Source of the DNA: Oryzisolibacter sp. LB2S
GTDB taxonomy: Bacteria; Pseudomonadota; Gammaproteobacteria; Burkholderiales; Burkholderiaceae_C
NCBI RefSeq assembly: GCF_040732315.1
Contig: NZ_CP160388.1
Location: 3,190,494-3,254,493 of the forward strand
Direction: 5' to 3'
Length of the DNA: 64,000 nucleotides
The position numbers and the translations under genes were made by a program. The notes under the pieces are model-generated. The model saw nothing but the letters and a program-made list of their open reading frames with translations, was not told the origin of the DNA and searched no databases. This document shows, one piece after another, positions 1 to 8,836 of the stretch (position 1 is the first letter of the stretch; every line of letters starts with the position of its first letter).

Positions 1-97
1 GCGCGCCACGCCCGTGCAGGCGCGCCTGGTGCGCAGTGGCCAGGGCCTGCCCGCGCGCTGGGATGGGCAGCTGGTGCTGATCCTGCCGCCGGCCTGA
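1..97 (+). CDS. gspM: Type II secretion protein GspM, C-terminal fragment
   Basis: An open frame enters from the left edge and ends at TGA 95-97. It gives 31 residues ending in WDGQLVLILPPA. This short, Trp-containing hydrophobic ending resembles the C-terminus of GspM, the inner-membrane scaffold protein of the type II secretion system. GspM normally lies directly before gspN, which starts 21 bp downstream here. Too little is visible for a domain assignment, so the call rests mainly on position. Confidence 0.5.
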   Translation, partial: RATPVQARLVRSGQGLPARWDGQLVLILPPA

Positions 98-118
98 GCC
101 AACTTGAAAGCCGCCTCC

Positions 119-919
119 ATGCCGCTATCGACCGCCACGACCACGCCGCGCGCACCCTGGCGCTGGGCCGTGGCCGGGCTGTGCCTGGGCGCGCTGCCCG
201 CGCTGCTGCTGTGGGCGCCCGCGCGCTGGCTGGCGTCCGCCGTGGCGCAGGCCAGCGGCGGGCAGCTGCAGCTGCAGCAGGCGAGCGGCACGGTGTGGAC
301 CGGGTCGGCCCGCCTGGTGCTGACGGGCGGCGCCGGCAGCGACGACCGGGCCGCGCTGCCCGGGCGCGTGCACTGGTCACTGCGCCCGGCCTGGGGCGGC
401 GTGCGCATGCGCCTTGCGGCCGACTGCTGCACCACGGCGCCGCTGGCGCTTGAGGCCAGCGCCGGCCTGAGCCGGCTGCGCGTGCAGGTGGCCGACGGCC
501 AGAGCCAATGGCCGGCCGGCGTGCTCGGCGGCCTGGGCACGCCCTGGAACACCGTGCAGCCGCAGGGCCGGCTGCAGCTCGTCACGCAGGGCCTGGCGCT
601 GCAGTGGAGCGCCGGGCGCATGCAGATCGATGGCCGGGTGCAGCTCGATGCGCTGGCCATGTCCTCGCGCCTGTCCACGCTCAGGCCCATGGGCAGTTAC
701 CGGCTGGTGCTGCAGGGCCAGGGCAGCGATGCGCCCAGCCTGCAGCTGTCCACGCTGGACGGCGCGCTGCTGCTGTCGGGCAGCGGCCAGTGGGTGGGGC
801 AGCGCCTGCGCTTTACCGGCGAGGCCAGCGCCGCGCCCGAGCGCGAGGCGGCCCTGGCCAATCTTCTGAACATCATCGGACGGCGCAGCGGCGCGCGTTC
901 CATCATCACCCTGGGGTGA
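119..919 (+). CDS. gspN: Type II secretion system protein GspN
   Basis: GspN is an accessory inner-membrane/periplasmic subunit of the type II secretion apparatus. The 266-residue product has a short basic N-terminus, one transmembrane helix at about residues 14-40, then a periplasmic part with the family pattern (GTVWTG near residue 60, HWSLRP near residue 90). I start at ATG 119. A TTG in frame at 104 is possible but would only add five residues. Four bases separate its stop from gspD, so the genes form one operon in the order M-N-D-E. The family is not universal in T2SS, and its biochemical role is poorly defined. Confidence 0.88.
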   Translation: MPLSTATTTPRAPWRWAVAGLCLGALPALLLWAPARWLASAVAQASGGQLQLQQASGTVWTGSARLVLTGGAGSDDRAALPGRVHWSLRPAWGGVRMRLAADCCTTAPLALEASAGLSRLRVQVADGQSQWPAGVLGGLGTPWNTVQPQGRLQLVTQGLALQWSAGRMQIDGRVQLDALAMSSRLSTLRPMGSYRLVLQGQGSDAPSLQLSTLDGALLLSGSGQWVGQRLRFTGEASAAPEREAALANLLNIIGRRSGARSIITLG

Positions 920-923
920 ACCT

Positions 924-3254
924 ATGCCTTTGTATTCCCGACGTCGCCTGCGATTCGCTCTTCATTCAATAGCTGCCAGCGCTTTACTGGTAAGCGCCGG
1001 AGGCCAAATTCATGCTCAAAACACGAGGTCTGCGAACGCCGGCAGCGTGCGCGCGAGCGAGCCCGTGACGCTGAACTTTGCCAACGCCGACATCGAGGCC
1101 GTGGCGCGCACCATGGCCACCATCACGGGCAGGAACGTGGTGGTGGACCCGCGCGTCAAGGGCCAGATCAATCTGGTGACGGAGAACGCCGTCACGCCCA
1201 CGGCGGCCTTCCAGCAGTTTCTGGCCGCGCTGCGCCTGCAGGGCTTCACGGTGGTCGAGTCGGGCGGGCTGTACAAGGTCGTGCCCGAGGCCGACGCCAA
1301 GCTGCAGACCGGCTCGGTGAGCGTGTCCCAGGGCGGGCGCGGCGGCACACCGGCGGGCGGGCAGATCGTCACACAGATCTTCAAGCTCAACTTCGAGAAC
1401 GCGAACAATCTGGTGCCCGTGCTGCGCCCCCTGATCAGCCCGAACAACACCATCAACGTCAACCCCGGCAACAACTCGCTGGTGATCACCGACTATGCCG
1501 ACAACCTGCAGCGCCTGGCGCGCATCGTCGCGGCCATGGACGTGTCCAACGCCACCGATGTGGAGGTGATTCCGCTGCAGCATGCGATCGCCTCGGACCT
1601 CGCGCCGCTGGTCTCGCGCCTGATCGAGGGCGGCGGCAGCGGCGCCACGCCCGCGGCGGCCCAGGGGCAGACGGACACCTCGTTCAAGACCACGCTGCTG
1701 CCCGAGCCGCACAGCAACGCCATCATCGTGCGCGCGGCCAACCCGGCGCGCCTGGCCCAGGTACGCTCGCTCGTGGCCCGGCTCGACCAGCCCGCGGCGC
1801 CGGGCAGCTCGGCGGCCAGCGGCAACATCCACGTGGTGTACCTGAAGAATGCCGACGCCGTGAAGCTCGCGGCCACGCTGCGCGCCGCGCTTGCGGCGAC
1901 CGCGGGCGGCGCTGGCGGCACCACCCAGACGGGCACAGGTGCGGGCCAGGGCAGCGGCCTCACCTCCACCGGGCTGGGCAGCACGGGCGGCATGGGGCAG
2001 AGCAGTCTGTCCGCGGCCGGCAGCAGCAGCACCGGCGGTGGCCTGGGCACGGGCAGCGGCGGCGGGCTGAACCGCGGCGGCGCGAGCGGCAACCAGCCGA
2101 GCACGGGCGGCATGATCCAGGCCGACCCGACGACCAACTCGCTCATCATCTCCGCGCCCGAGCCGCAGTACCGCCAGATTCGCGCGGTCATCGACAAGCT
2201 CGACGGCCGGCGCGCGCAGGTGCTCATCGAGAGCCTGATCGTCGAGGTCGCGGCCAACAAGGTGGCCGAGTTCGGCATCCAGTGGCAGACCGCCTTCGGC
2301 AACTACGGCCAGGGCGCGGTGGGCGTGATCGGCACCAACTCCAGCGTCTCGGGCGGCAACATCATCGACCTGGCCGTGGCCGCGGCCTCGGGCAATGCCG
2401 CCAACCTGTCCAGCCAGGCGCTGGCACGCGGCATGAACCTGGCTGTCGCACCGCGCATCAACGGCAAGTACTACCTGGGCTTGCTGGCCAACTTCCTCGA
2501 GAACACGGGCGACGCCAACGTGCTGTCCACGCCGAATCTGATGACGCTGGACAACGAGGAGGCGCAGATCGTCATCGGCAACAACGTGCCCTTTGTCACG
2601 GGCTCCTACGCCAACACCACGGGCGGCAGCACGGTCAGCCCCTTCACCACCGTGGAGCGCAAGGACGTGGGCCTGATGCTGCGCGTGCGCCCGACGATCA
2701 ACGAGAACGGCACCGTCAAGCTCACGCTCTACCAGGAGGTCTCCAAGGTCAACGAGAGCACGCTCAAGGACAGCAACGGCCCGACGACGAGCAAGCGCTC
2801 CATCGAGTCCACGGTGATGGTGGACGACGGCAGCGTCATCGTGCTCGGCGGCCTGCTCGAGGACAGCTACGCGCTGAGCCAGGACAAGGTGCCGCTGATG
2901 GGCGACCTGCCCGTGGTCGGCAGCCTGTTCCGCAACGAGAATCGCTCGCGCAAGAAAACCAATCTGATGGTGTTTCTGCGCCCCATGGTGATACGCGACA
3001 ACGCCACCAGCGACGCGCTGATGATGGACCGCTACGAGGCCATACGCGCGCTGCAGCAAAGCACCCAGCCCGCGCCCAGCGCGGTGATGCGCGCGGTCTC
3101 CGACGCGCCCGTGCTGCCGGCGCTTCCGGGCGGCGCGAACGGCTCGGGCACGCCCGGGACGACGCTCGCGCCGCTGGCGCCCCAGGCGCCCGCGCCCGCA
3201 CCCGCACGCAGCACGCCCGCGGCTGCCGACGACAACCTCTACACCCCGCAATAA
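924..3254 (+). CDS. gspD: Type II secretion system secretin GspD
   Basis: GspD is the multimeric outer-membrane secretin through which folded exoproteins leave the periplasm. The 776-residue protein has a signal peptide (about residues 1-32, ending SAGGQIHAQ), the N0 domain (VTLNFANADIEAVAR), N1-N3 modules, a long Gly/Ser-rich linker at about residues 325-390, and a C-terminal secretin domain with a conserved VPLMGDLPVVGSLF segment. The last 60 residues are Pro/Ala-rich. No pilotin-binding S-domain is obvious. The hydrophobic core and cleavage region of the signal peptide are encoded by a copy of the dispersed repeat at 967-1015, a low-GC patch in an otherwise GC-rich gene. gspE starts 9 bp downstream. 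Confidence 0.96.
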   Translation: MPLYSRRRLRFALHSIAASALLVSAGGQIHAQNTRSANAGSVRASEPVTLNFANADIEAVARTMATITGRNVVVDPRVKGQINLVTENAVTPTAAFQQFLAALRLQGFTVVESGGLYKVVPEADAKLQTGSVSVSQGGRGGTPAGGQIVTQIFKLNFENANNLVPVLRPLISPNNTINVNPGNNSLVITDYADNLQRLARIVAAMDVSNATDVEVIPLQHAIASDLAPLVSRLIEGGGSGATPAAAQGQTDTSFKTTLLPEPHSNAIIVRAANPARLAQVRSLVARLDQPAAPGSSAASGNIHVVYLKNADAVKLAATLRAALAATAGGAGGTTQTGTGAGQGSGLTSTGLGSTGGMGQSSLSAAGSSSTGGGLGTGSGGGLNRGGASGNQPSTGGMIQADPTTNSLIISAPEPQYRQIRAVIDKLDGRRAQVLIESLIVEVAANKVAEFGIQWQTAFGNYGQGAVGVIGTNSSVSGGNIIDLAVAAASGNAANLSSQALARGMNLAVAPRINGKYYLGLLANFLENTGDANVLSTPNLMTLDNEEAQIVIGNNVPFVTGSYANTTGGSTVSPFTTVERKDVGLMLRVRPTINENGTVKLTLYQEVSKVNESTLKDSNGPTTSKRSIESTVMVDDGSVIVLGGLLEDSYALSQDKVPLMGDLPVVGSLFRNENRSRKKTNLMVFLRPMVIRDNATSDALMMDRYEAIRALQQSTQPAPSAVMRAVSDAPVLPALPGGANGSGTPGTTLAPLAPQAPAPAPARSTPAAADDNLYTPQ
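967..1015 (+). repeat. Dispersed ATAGCT-GCGCTT palindromic repeat, copy A (inside gspD)
   Basis: Reads CAATAGCTGCCAGCGCTT, a short spacer, then AAGCGCCGGAGGCCAAATT. It has the same order of boxes as the intergenic copies at 19834 and 28344. It is translated in the gspD frame as the signal-peptide core. Being in a coding sequence, it could have been modified by selection. Confidence 0.7.
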
Positions 3255-3263
3255 GGCCCCGGC

Positions 3264-4667
3264 ATGCGCCACCCCCTGCCCTACGCCTTTGCGCGCGGCC
3301 ACCAGCTGCTGCTGGAGGACGACGGCCAGCAGCTCACGCTCTGGCACGGCCCCGCGCCCGACGCCAGCGCCCTGTCCGAGGTGCTGCGCAAGCACGCAGT
3401 GCAGCAGTTCATGCAGACCGAGGCCGCCGCCCTGGCCCAGCGCATCAGCGCCGCCTACGCGCAGAGCGAGTCGAGCGCCGCCACCGTGGTCAGCGAGGTC
3501 GAGGAGGAGGCCGACCTCTCGCGCATGATGCAGGAGCTGCCCGCGGTGGAGGACCTGCTCGAGTCCGCGGGCGACGCGCCCATCATCCGCATGCTCAACG
3601 CCCTGCTCACCCAGGCCGTGCGCGACGGCGCGAGCGACATCCACATCGAGCCCTACGAGCGCCATTCCAGCGTGCGCTTTCGCGTCGACGGGACGCTGCG
3701 CGAGGTGGTGCAGCCCAACCGCGCACTGCACGCGGCGCTCATCAGCCGCCTGAAGATCATGGCGGACCTGGACATTTCCGAAAAGCGCCTGCCGCAGGAC
3801 GGCCGCATCAGCCTGCGGCTGGGCACGCGCGCCATCGACGTGCGCGTCTCCACCCTGCCCAACGCCCATGGCGAGCGCGCCGTGCTGCGCCTGTTGGACA
3901 AGAGCGAGAGCAAGCTGAGCCTGGAGGCCGTGGGCATGCAGGGCGAGACGCTGGCGCGGCTGGAGTCCCTGATTGCCCAGCCGCACGGCATCATCCTCGT
4001 GACCGGCCCCACGGGCTCGGGCAAGACCACCACGCTGTACGCCGCGCTCTCGCGCCTGGACGCGAGCCGCAGCAACATCATGACGGTGGAAGACCCGATC
4101 GAGTACGAGCTGCCCGGCGTGGGCCAGACCCAGGTCAACAGCAAGATCGAGCTCACGTTCGCCAAGGCCCTGCGCGCCATCCTGCGCCAGGACCCGGACG
4201 TGATCATGATCGGCGAGATCCGCGACTTCGAGACCGCGCAGATCGCCATCCAGGCCAGCCTGACGGGTCACCTGGTGCTGGCCACGCTGCACACCAACGA
4301 CGCGGCCAGCGCCGTCACGCGCCTGACCGACATGGGGGTGGAGCCGTTCCTGCTGTCCTCATCCCTCCTGGGCGTGCTGGCCCAGCGCCTGGTGCGCCGG
4401 TACTGCGGCCACTGCCACGGCGGCAGCAACGGCACGGGCTGCGCGCATTGCGGCCACACGGGCTACGCGGGCCGCACCGGCGTGTTCGAGCTGCTCGTGG
4501 TGGACGACGCGCTGCGCGCCCTGATCCACGGCCAGGCGGCCGAGGCCGAGCTGCGCGCCCAGGCCCAGTCCGGCGGCATGAGGCTGATGCGCGAAGACGG
4601 CGAGCGCCTGGTCGCGGCCGGCATCACCAGCCGCGAGGAGCTGCTGCGCGTGACGCGCGAGGGGTGA
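3264..4667 (+). CDS. gspE: Type II secretion ATPase GspE
   Basis: GspE is the cytoplasmic hexameric ATPase that drives pseudopilus assembly in type II secretion. The 467-residue protein has an N2E-like region (SDIHIEPYE near residue 125), Walker [10 protein letters not shown] at residues 248-256, an Asp box ([12 protein letters not shown]), a His box (TLHTNDAA), and a C-terminal tetracysteine zinc module (CGHC...[12 protein letters not shown]). The N-terminal GspL-binding domain is short, as is usual for this size class. It follows gspD closely in the same operon. The next T2SS gene, gspF, lies 1.77 kb away beyond two unrelated genes. Confidence 0.96.
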   Translation: MRHPLPYAFARGHQLLLEDDGQQLTLWHGPAPDASALSEVLRKHAVQQFMQTEAAALAQRISAAYAQSESSAATVVSEVEEEADLSRMMQELPAVEDLLESAGDAPIIRMLNALLTQAVRDGASDIHIEPYERHSSVRFRVDGTLREVVQPNRALHAALISRLKIMADLDISEKRLPQDGRISLRLGTRAIDVRVSTLPNAHGERAVLRLLDKSESKLSLEAVGMQGETLARLESLIAQPHGIILVTGPTGSGKTTTLYAALSRLDASRSNIMTVEDPIEYELPGVGQTQVNSKIELTFAKALRAILRQDPDVIMIGEIRDFETAQIAIQASLTGHLVLATLHTNDAASAVTRLTDMGVEPFLLSSSLLGVLAQRLVRRYCGHCHGGSNGTGCAHCGHTGYAGRTGVFELLVVDDALRALIHGQAAEAELRAQAQSGGMRLMREDGERLVAAGITSREELLRVTREG

Positions 4668-4679
4668 GCGATGGATGAG

Positions 4680-5189
4680 CTAGCGCGCAGCCACCCGCCG
4701 GCGCGTGTGCTGCAGCCCGCGCTGCAGCTCCCTGAGCAGCAGCACCACCTGGCGTGACGCGTGCTGGCAGGCCTTGTGGGCGCGCTCTGCGGCGACGCTC
4801 TCGCCGGCCTCGGCGTGGGTGATGAGGGCCGCGGCCTGCTCGTGAAAGTAGCGGTGGCGCCGCAGCAGCATGTCGAAGGCCGGGAAATGCCCCAGGGCAA
4901 TGCGGCCGCTGCCATGGAGCCACTGACCGAGCTCGGAACAGGTGTCGTCGGCCACCACTTCGGGGCGCAGGCGCTCGTCGCGCGCGCCCTGCAGCACCGT
5001 GGCCAGCCAGGGCAGCCAGCGCTCATGCGTGGCAATGGCCGCGTCGATATCGAACTGCGCCATGAGCCTGTTGGCCTCGTCGTCAAACAGCACGAGCTCG
5101 CTGGCATCGGTGTCGGGCAGACGCGTCCAGTCCGACGGCGCCTGCAGGCCGTCGGCCCGTGGCTGGAACAATCGACTGAAAAAACCCAT
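4680..5189 (-). CDS. CZB (chemoreceptor zinc-binding) domain protein
   Basis: This is a stand-alone cytosolic CZB protein of 169 residues, without methyl-accepting or GGDEF domains. The CZB zinc ligands are visible as His55 (THERW), Cys84 in CSELGQWLHG, and His112 and His116 in RHRYFH, matching the 3His/1Cys pattern of the family. CZB domains sense zinc and hypochlorite and usually regulate chemotaxis or diguanylate cyclases, so a partner protein in trans is expected. The gene converges on gspE with a 12-bp gap. The start at 5189 is preceded by GGGAG. A promoter and a hairpin-U-tract structure lie directly upstream (5213-5289). Confidence 0.82.
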   Translation of the reverse strand: MGFFSRLFQPRADGLQAPSDWTRLPDTDASELVLFDDEANRLMAQFDIDAAIATHERWLPWLATVLQGARDERLRPEVVADDTCSELGQWLHGSGRIALGHFPAFDMLLRRHRYFHEQAAALITHAEAGESVAAERAHKACQHASRQVVLLLRELQRGLQHTRRRVAAR

Positions 5190-5212
5190 ACATCTCCCGT
5201 CCGCGACAAAGC

Positions 5213-5250
5213 AAAAAAGCCTCCGGTCTGATGGCGATTCAGCCCCGGAG
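5213..5250 (-). terminator. Intrinsic terminator-like hairpin in the leader of the CZB gene
   Basis: On the minus strand CTCCGG...CCGGAG forms an outer 6-bp stem and CTGA/TCAG an inner stem, followed directly by GCTTTTTTG. It sits between the predicted promoter (5261-5289) and the CZB start codon (5189). It could therefore act as an attenuator, or release a tiny RNA of about 40 nt. It is not positioned to terminate gspE. Confidence 0.6.
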
Positions 5251-5260
5251 TAGTTGCATT

Positions 5261-5289
5261 AGGTTACAAAATGCCAACTTTGATGTCAA
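5261..5289 (-). promoter_or_regulatory. Predicted sigma-70 promoter for the CZB gene
   Basis: On the minus strand a perfect TTGACA (5284-5289) is followed by a 17-bp spacer and TAACCT (5261-5266). Expected transcription start is near 5254, four bases before the terminator-like hairpin. The -10 matches the consensus only partly. Confidence 0.5.
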
Positions 5290-5389
5290 TTGATTCTCTG
5301 TCACCCATGCGTAGCCCGGGGCGTGCAACTGTCAACAATCCATTCCCGTGCGGGCACCGGGTTTCGGCCATGTCTCCACAATGGGCGCC

Positions 5390-6418
5390 ATGAACGCACA
5401 GAACTCCCCCTTCCCCCGGCTTTCCATGCTCGACCTCGTCGCCGTGCGCGAGGGCGGCACGGTGGCCCAGGCGCTGGACATCGCCGTGCGCACGGCGCGC
5501 CATGCCGAGTCGCTGGGCCTTGCGCGCTACTGGCTCGCCGAGCACCACAACATGCCGGGCATCGCGAGCTCGGCCACGGCCGTGCTCGTGGGCCATGTCG
5601 CGGGGGCCACGCGCACGATCCGCGTGGGCTCGGGCGGCATCATGCTGCCCAACCACGCGCCGCTGGTGGTGGCCGAGGCCTTTGGCACGCTGGCCGAGCT
5701 CTACCCGGGCCGCATCGACCTGGGCCTGGGGCGCGCGCCCGGCACCGACGGCGCCACCATGCGCGCCCTGCGCCGCGACCGCATGGAGACCGAGGCCGAC
5801 TTCCCGCGCGACGTGGCCGAGCTGCAGCGGCTGCTGGCGCCCGCCCAGCCCGGCCAGGCCATCGTCGCCATGCCGGGCGCGGGCACCGAGGTGCCCCTGT
5901 GGCTGCTCGGCTCGAGCCTGTTCTCGGCCCAGCTGGCGGCGCACATGGGCCTGCCCTACGCGTTCGCCTCGCACTTCGCGCCGCGCATGCTGCACCAGGC
6001 CATCAGCCTGTACCGCGAGCTGTTCCGCCCCTCGGCCGCGCTGCAAAAGCCCTATGTGATGATAGGCGTGCCCGTCATCGCCGCGCCCACAGACGAGGAG
6101 GCCGAGTACCTGGCGAGCAGCACCTACCAGCGCGTGCTGGGCATCATCACGGGGCGGCGCGGCCGGCTGCAGCCCCCGGTGCAGAACTACCTCGATGGCC
6201 TGAGCCTGGCCGAGCGCGGCGCCATCGCCGACTTTCTCGCCGTCGGCGTGGTCGGCGGGCCGGCGCGCGTGCGCGCGGGCCTGGCGGCGCTGGCCGAGGC
6301 CACGCGCGCCGACGAGTTCATGCTGGTCAGCGACCTGTTCGATCCCGAGCGGCGCCTCGCGTCGCTGGACATCACGGCACGCGCGATGGATCTGCCTGCG
6401 GCTACCATCGCAGCCTGA
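5390..6418 (+). CDS. LLM-class flavin-dependent oxidoreductase (luciferase-like)
   Basis: Predicted FMN/F420-type luciferase-like monooxygenase of 342 residues, in the MsnO8/YhbW-like subgroup. Family features are the N-terminal [13 protein letters not shown] strand-turn, [14 protein letters not shown] at about residues 45-58, [13 protein letters not shown], and [13 protein letters not shown] near residue 110. Substrate is unknown. I choose ATG 5390 because the family begins with this segment. In-frame ATG 5381 is also possible. The gene sits between gspE and gspF but has no known link to secretion. gspF follows after 19 bp and may be co-transcribed with it. Confidence 0.85.
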   Translation: MNAQNSPFPRLSMLDLVAVREGGTVAQALDIAVRTARHAESLGLARYWLAEHHNMPGIASSATAVLVGHVAGATRTIRVGSGGIMLPNHAPLVVAEAFGTLAELYPGRIDLGLGRAPGTDGATMRALRRDRMETEADFPRDVAELQRLLAPAQPGQAIVAMPGAGTEVPLWLLGSSLFSAQLAAHMGLPYAFASHFAPRMLHQAISLYRELFRPSAALQKPYVMIGVPVIAAPTDEEAEYLASSTYQRVLGIITGRRGRLQPPVQNYLDGLSLAERGAIADFLAVGVVGGPARVRAGLAALAEATRADEFMLVSDLFDPERRLASLDITARAMDLPAATIAA

Positions 6419-6437
6419 CCGCCCCGATCCCACGCCC

Positions 6438-7667
6438 ATGCCCGCCTATTCCTTCGAAGCCCTGGACAGCCAGGGCCATGTCCGCCGCGGCACGCTCGAT
6501 GCCGACAGCGCCAAGGCCGCGCGCAACCTGTTGCGCGCGCAGGCGCTGGTGCCGCTGGAAGTGGAGGCACTGTCGCCCGAGGCCGCCGCGGGCGCCGCGC
6601 CCACGCTGGCGCAGCGGCTGTTCACGCGGGCGGTGTTCAACGCCACGGGCCTGGCGGTCTGGACACGCCAGCTCGCGGGCCTGGTGGGCGCGGGCCTGCC
6701 GCTCGAGCGCGCGCTCACGGCGCTGGCCGACGAGGCCGACGACGAGCGCCAGCGCCACCTGGTGGCGGCGCTGCGCGCCGAGGTCAACGCGGGCAGCACG
6801 TTTGCGCGAGCACTGGCCCAGCACCCGCGCGAGTTCTCCGACATCTACTGCGCGGTGATCGGCGCGGGCGAATCGAGTGGCGGCCTGGCCCAGGTGCTCG
6901 ACAGCCTGGCCGACGACCTGGAGGCGCGCCAGCAGCTGCGCGCCAAGCTCATAGGCGCGGCGCTGTACCCGGCCATCGTGACCCTGGTGGCCATCGTCAT
7001 CGTGCTCTTCCTCGTGGGCTATGTGGTGCCGCAGGTGGCCAGCGCGTTCGCGGGCAGCAAGCGCGCCCTGCCGTTTCTCACCGTGGTCATGCTGGCCCTG
7101 AGCGACCTGGTGCGCAGCTACGGCTGGGCCCTGCTTGGCGCAATAATTTTGATAGCTGCCGGCGCCCGCGTGGCGCTGGCCAGACCCCGATTTCGTGAAA
7201 AGTTCGACGCCGCCTGGCTCAGGCTGCCGCTGGTCGGCCGGCTGGCGCGCGGCTACAACGCGGCGCGCTTTGCCGGCACGCTGGCCATGCTGGCCGGCGC
7301 CGGCGTGCCCATTCTGCGCGCCCTGCAGGCCGCGGCCGAGACGCTGAACAACCGCGCGCTGCGCGCCGACGCGCTCGAGGCCCTGGTGCTGGTGCGCGAG
7401 GGCGCGCCGCTGGCCTCGGCGCTAGCGCAGAAAAAGCGCTTCCCCGGCCTGGTGTCCATGTTTGCGCGCCTGGGCGAGCAGACCGGCCAGCTGCCCACCA
7501 TGCTCGCGCGCGCGGCCACCCAGCTCGGCACCGAGGTGCAGCGCCGTGCCCTGCAGCTGGCCACCATCCTCGAGCCGCTGCTCATCGTGAGCATGGGGCT
7601 GATCGTGATGCTCATCGTGCTGGCGGTGCTGCAGCCCATCATTGAGCTCAATCAGTTCGTGAGATGA
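6438..7667 (+). CDS. gspF: Type II secretion inner-membrane platform protein GspF
   Basis: GspF is the polytopic inner-membrane platform that couples GspE ATPase activity to pseudopilus growth. The 409-residue protein has two GspF (T2SSF) repeats and three transmembrane segments (about residues 175-200, 220-245 and 375-400). Its start [20 protein letters not shown] and the end [15 protein letters not shown] are typical of the family. It is displaced from gspE by the CZB and luciferase-like genes and no gspG follows, so the other pseudopilin genes presumably lie left of the window. A short AT-rich stretch in the second transmembrane region (7140-7200) resembles the dispersed repeat. Confidence 0.95.
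   Translation: MPAYSFEALDSQGHVRRGTLDADSAKAARNLLRAQALVPLEVEALSPEAAAGAAPTLAQRLFTRAVFNATGLAVWTRQLAGLVGAGLPLERALTALADEADDERQRHLVAALRAEVNAGSTFARALAQHPREFSDIYCAVIGAGESSGGLAQVLDSLADDLEARQQLRAKLIGAALYPAIVTLVAIVIVLFLVGYVVPQVASAFAGSKRALPFLTVVMLALSDLVRSYGWALLGAIILIAAGARVALARPRFREKFDAAWLRLPLVGRLARGYNAARFAGTLAMLAGAGVPILRALQAAAETLNNRALRADALEALVLVREGAPLASALAQKKRFPGLVSMFARLGEQTGQLPTMLARAATQLGTEVQRRALQLATILEPLLIVSMGLIVMLIVLAVLQPIIELNQFVR
7140..7200 (+). repeat. Possible degenerate copy B of the dispersed repeat (inside gspF)
   Basis: Reads AATTTTGATAGCTGCCGGCGC, then a weaker right half with GCGCTGGCCAGA. The left half matches copy A well and is AT-rich against its surroundings. The right half is poorly conserved, so this is uncertain. 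Confidence 0.35.
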
Positions 7668-7671
7668 AGGA

Positions 7672-7790
7672 ACACCCCCCTGAGGCGCTGCGCGCCATCC
7701 CCCCGCTCTCGCATGGCTGCGCCATGCGGGCAGGGGGACGCAGCCGTCGCTGCGGGGCGGCCCTTGCTCGGCTGCCCGCGCTTGCGTTGC
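7672..7790 (+). repeat. Intergenic GC-rich repeat of Comamonadaceae type
   Basis: The gspF-nucleotidase gap holds ACACCCCCCTGAGGCGCTGC, then a 7-bp-stem hairpin (CGCATGG/CCATGCG) and GGGGCGGCCCTTGCTCGGC. I recognise this phrase as a dispersed intergenic element in Acidovorax/Delftia-type genomes. Only one copy is in the window. The hairpin may double as the gspF terminator. Confidence 0.5.
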
Positions 7791-7824
7791 GCCAGTTTCA
7801 TGCGCCGCGCCGCAGGATACCGAC

Positions 7825-8751
7825 ATGGCTGCACTGACCCTGAACGACAAGCTCGTCGTCGCCATCTCCTCGCGCGCGCTGTTCGACTTCGAGGAGGAAA
7901 ACCGCGTCTTCGAGCATGGCGACGACCGCGCCTACGTGGAGCTGCAGCGCGCGCGCCTGGACATTCCGGCGCCGCCCGGCGTGGCGTTCTCGCTGGTCAG
8001 AAAGCTGCTGGCCTTCAACCATGGCGGCCACCAGCGCGTGGAGGTGGTGCTGCTGTCGCGCAACGACCCGGTGAGCGGCATGCGCGTGTTCCGCTCCTGC
8101 CAGGCCCATGGCCTGCCAAGCGTGCAGCGCGGCGTGTTCACCCAGGGGCGCGAGCCCTTCGGCTACCTGCGGCCGCTGGGCGCACACCTGTTCCTGTCGG
8201 CCAACGAGCGCGATGTCCGCGCCGCCCTGCACCTGGGTTATCCGGCGGCGCGCGTGCTCACCGAATCGGTGCAGGCGGGCGACGCCCACCCGCACGAGGT
8301 GCGCATTGCGTTTGACGGCGACGCCGTGCTGTTCTCCGACGAGGCCGAGCGCGTCTACCAGTCCGAGGGCCTGGCGGCCTTCCAGCAGCACGAGCAGGCC
8401 AAGGCCGCCCAGCCGCTGCCCGAAGGCCCTTTCAAGCCACTGCTGGCCGCCCTGCACCGGCTGCAGCAGGCCGGCGGCGCCCAGATGCGCATACGCACGG
8501 CACTGGTCACCGCACGCAGCGCCCCGGCGCACGAGCGCGCCATCCGCACGCTGATGGACTGGAACATCGCCGTGGACGAGGCCATGTTCCTCGGCGGCCT
8601 GCCCAAGGGGGAGTTCCTGCGCGAGTTCGAGCCCGACTTCTTCTTCGACGACCAGACGGGCCATGTGAAATCGGCGGCGCGCCATGTGCCCGCGGGCCAT
8701 GTGCACAGCGGCATTGCCAACATGGCGCCCGAGGCCGCGCCGCAGGGCTGA
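7825..8751 (+). CDS. 5'-nucleotidase (cN-I-like family)
   Basis: Predicted cytosolic nucleoside-5'-monophosphate phosphatase of 308 residues, about the usual length for the bacterial 5_nucleotid (PF06189) family. Recognisable segments are LTLNDKLVVAISSRALFDFE at the N-terminus, VVLLSRNDPVSGMRVF near residue 75, IAFDGDAVLFSDEAERVY near residue 160 (a HAD-like Asp-x-Asp element) and FFFDDQTGHV near the C-terminus. It stands alone between the gspF-side repeat and a GC-rich hairpin terminator at 8763. Exact nucleotide preference cannot be read from sequence. Confidence 0.85.
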   Translation: MAALTLNDKLVVAISSRALFDFEEENRVFEHGDDRAYVELQRARLDIPAPPGVAFSLVRKLLAFNHGGHQRVEVVLLSRNDPVSGMRVFRSCQAHGLPSVQRGVFTQGREPFGYLRPLGAHLFLSANERDVRAALHLGYPAARVLTESVQAGDAHPHEVRIAFDGDAVLFSDEAERVYQSEGLAAFQQHEQAKAAQPLPEGPFKPLLAALHRLQQAGGAQMRIRTALVTARSAPAHERAIRTLMDWNIAVDEAMFLGGLPKGEFLREFEPDFFFDDQTGHVKSAARHVPAGHVHSGIANMAPEAAPQG

Positions 8752-8762
8752 GAAGCCTGGAC

Positions 8763-8783
8763 CGGGGCCCGCGCCCCGCTTTG
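8763..8783 (+). terminator. GC-rich hairpin after the 5'-nucleotidase
   Basis: CGGGGC-CCGC-GCCCCG (8763-8778) is a perfect 6-bp stem with a 4-base loop, followed by CTTTG. It lies 11 bp past the stop codon. The U-tract is short. Confidence 0.5.
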
Positions 8784-8809
8784 CCCACGCGGGACAACGG
8801 CAGCACAAT
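8781..8809 (+). promoter_or_regulatory. Possible promoter of hsp20-lon
   Basis: TTGCCC (8781-8786), 17-bp spacer, CACAAT (8804-8809), each 4/6 to the sigma-70 consensus. No clear sigma-32 heat-shock promoter (CTTGAA/CCCCAT) is visible in the 85-bp gap. Confidence 0.3.
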
Positions 8810-8836
8810 GGCGTATCCCCTTCTGCGGAACGACCC

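Noticed and set aside
984..4292. 1102-codon open frame on the minus strand opposite gspD and gspE
   Set aside because: Low-complexity His/Arg/Ala/Val-rich translation, antisense to two clear genes. It is a by-product of high GC third positions.
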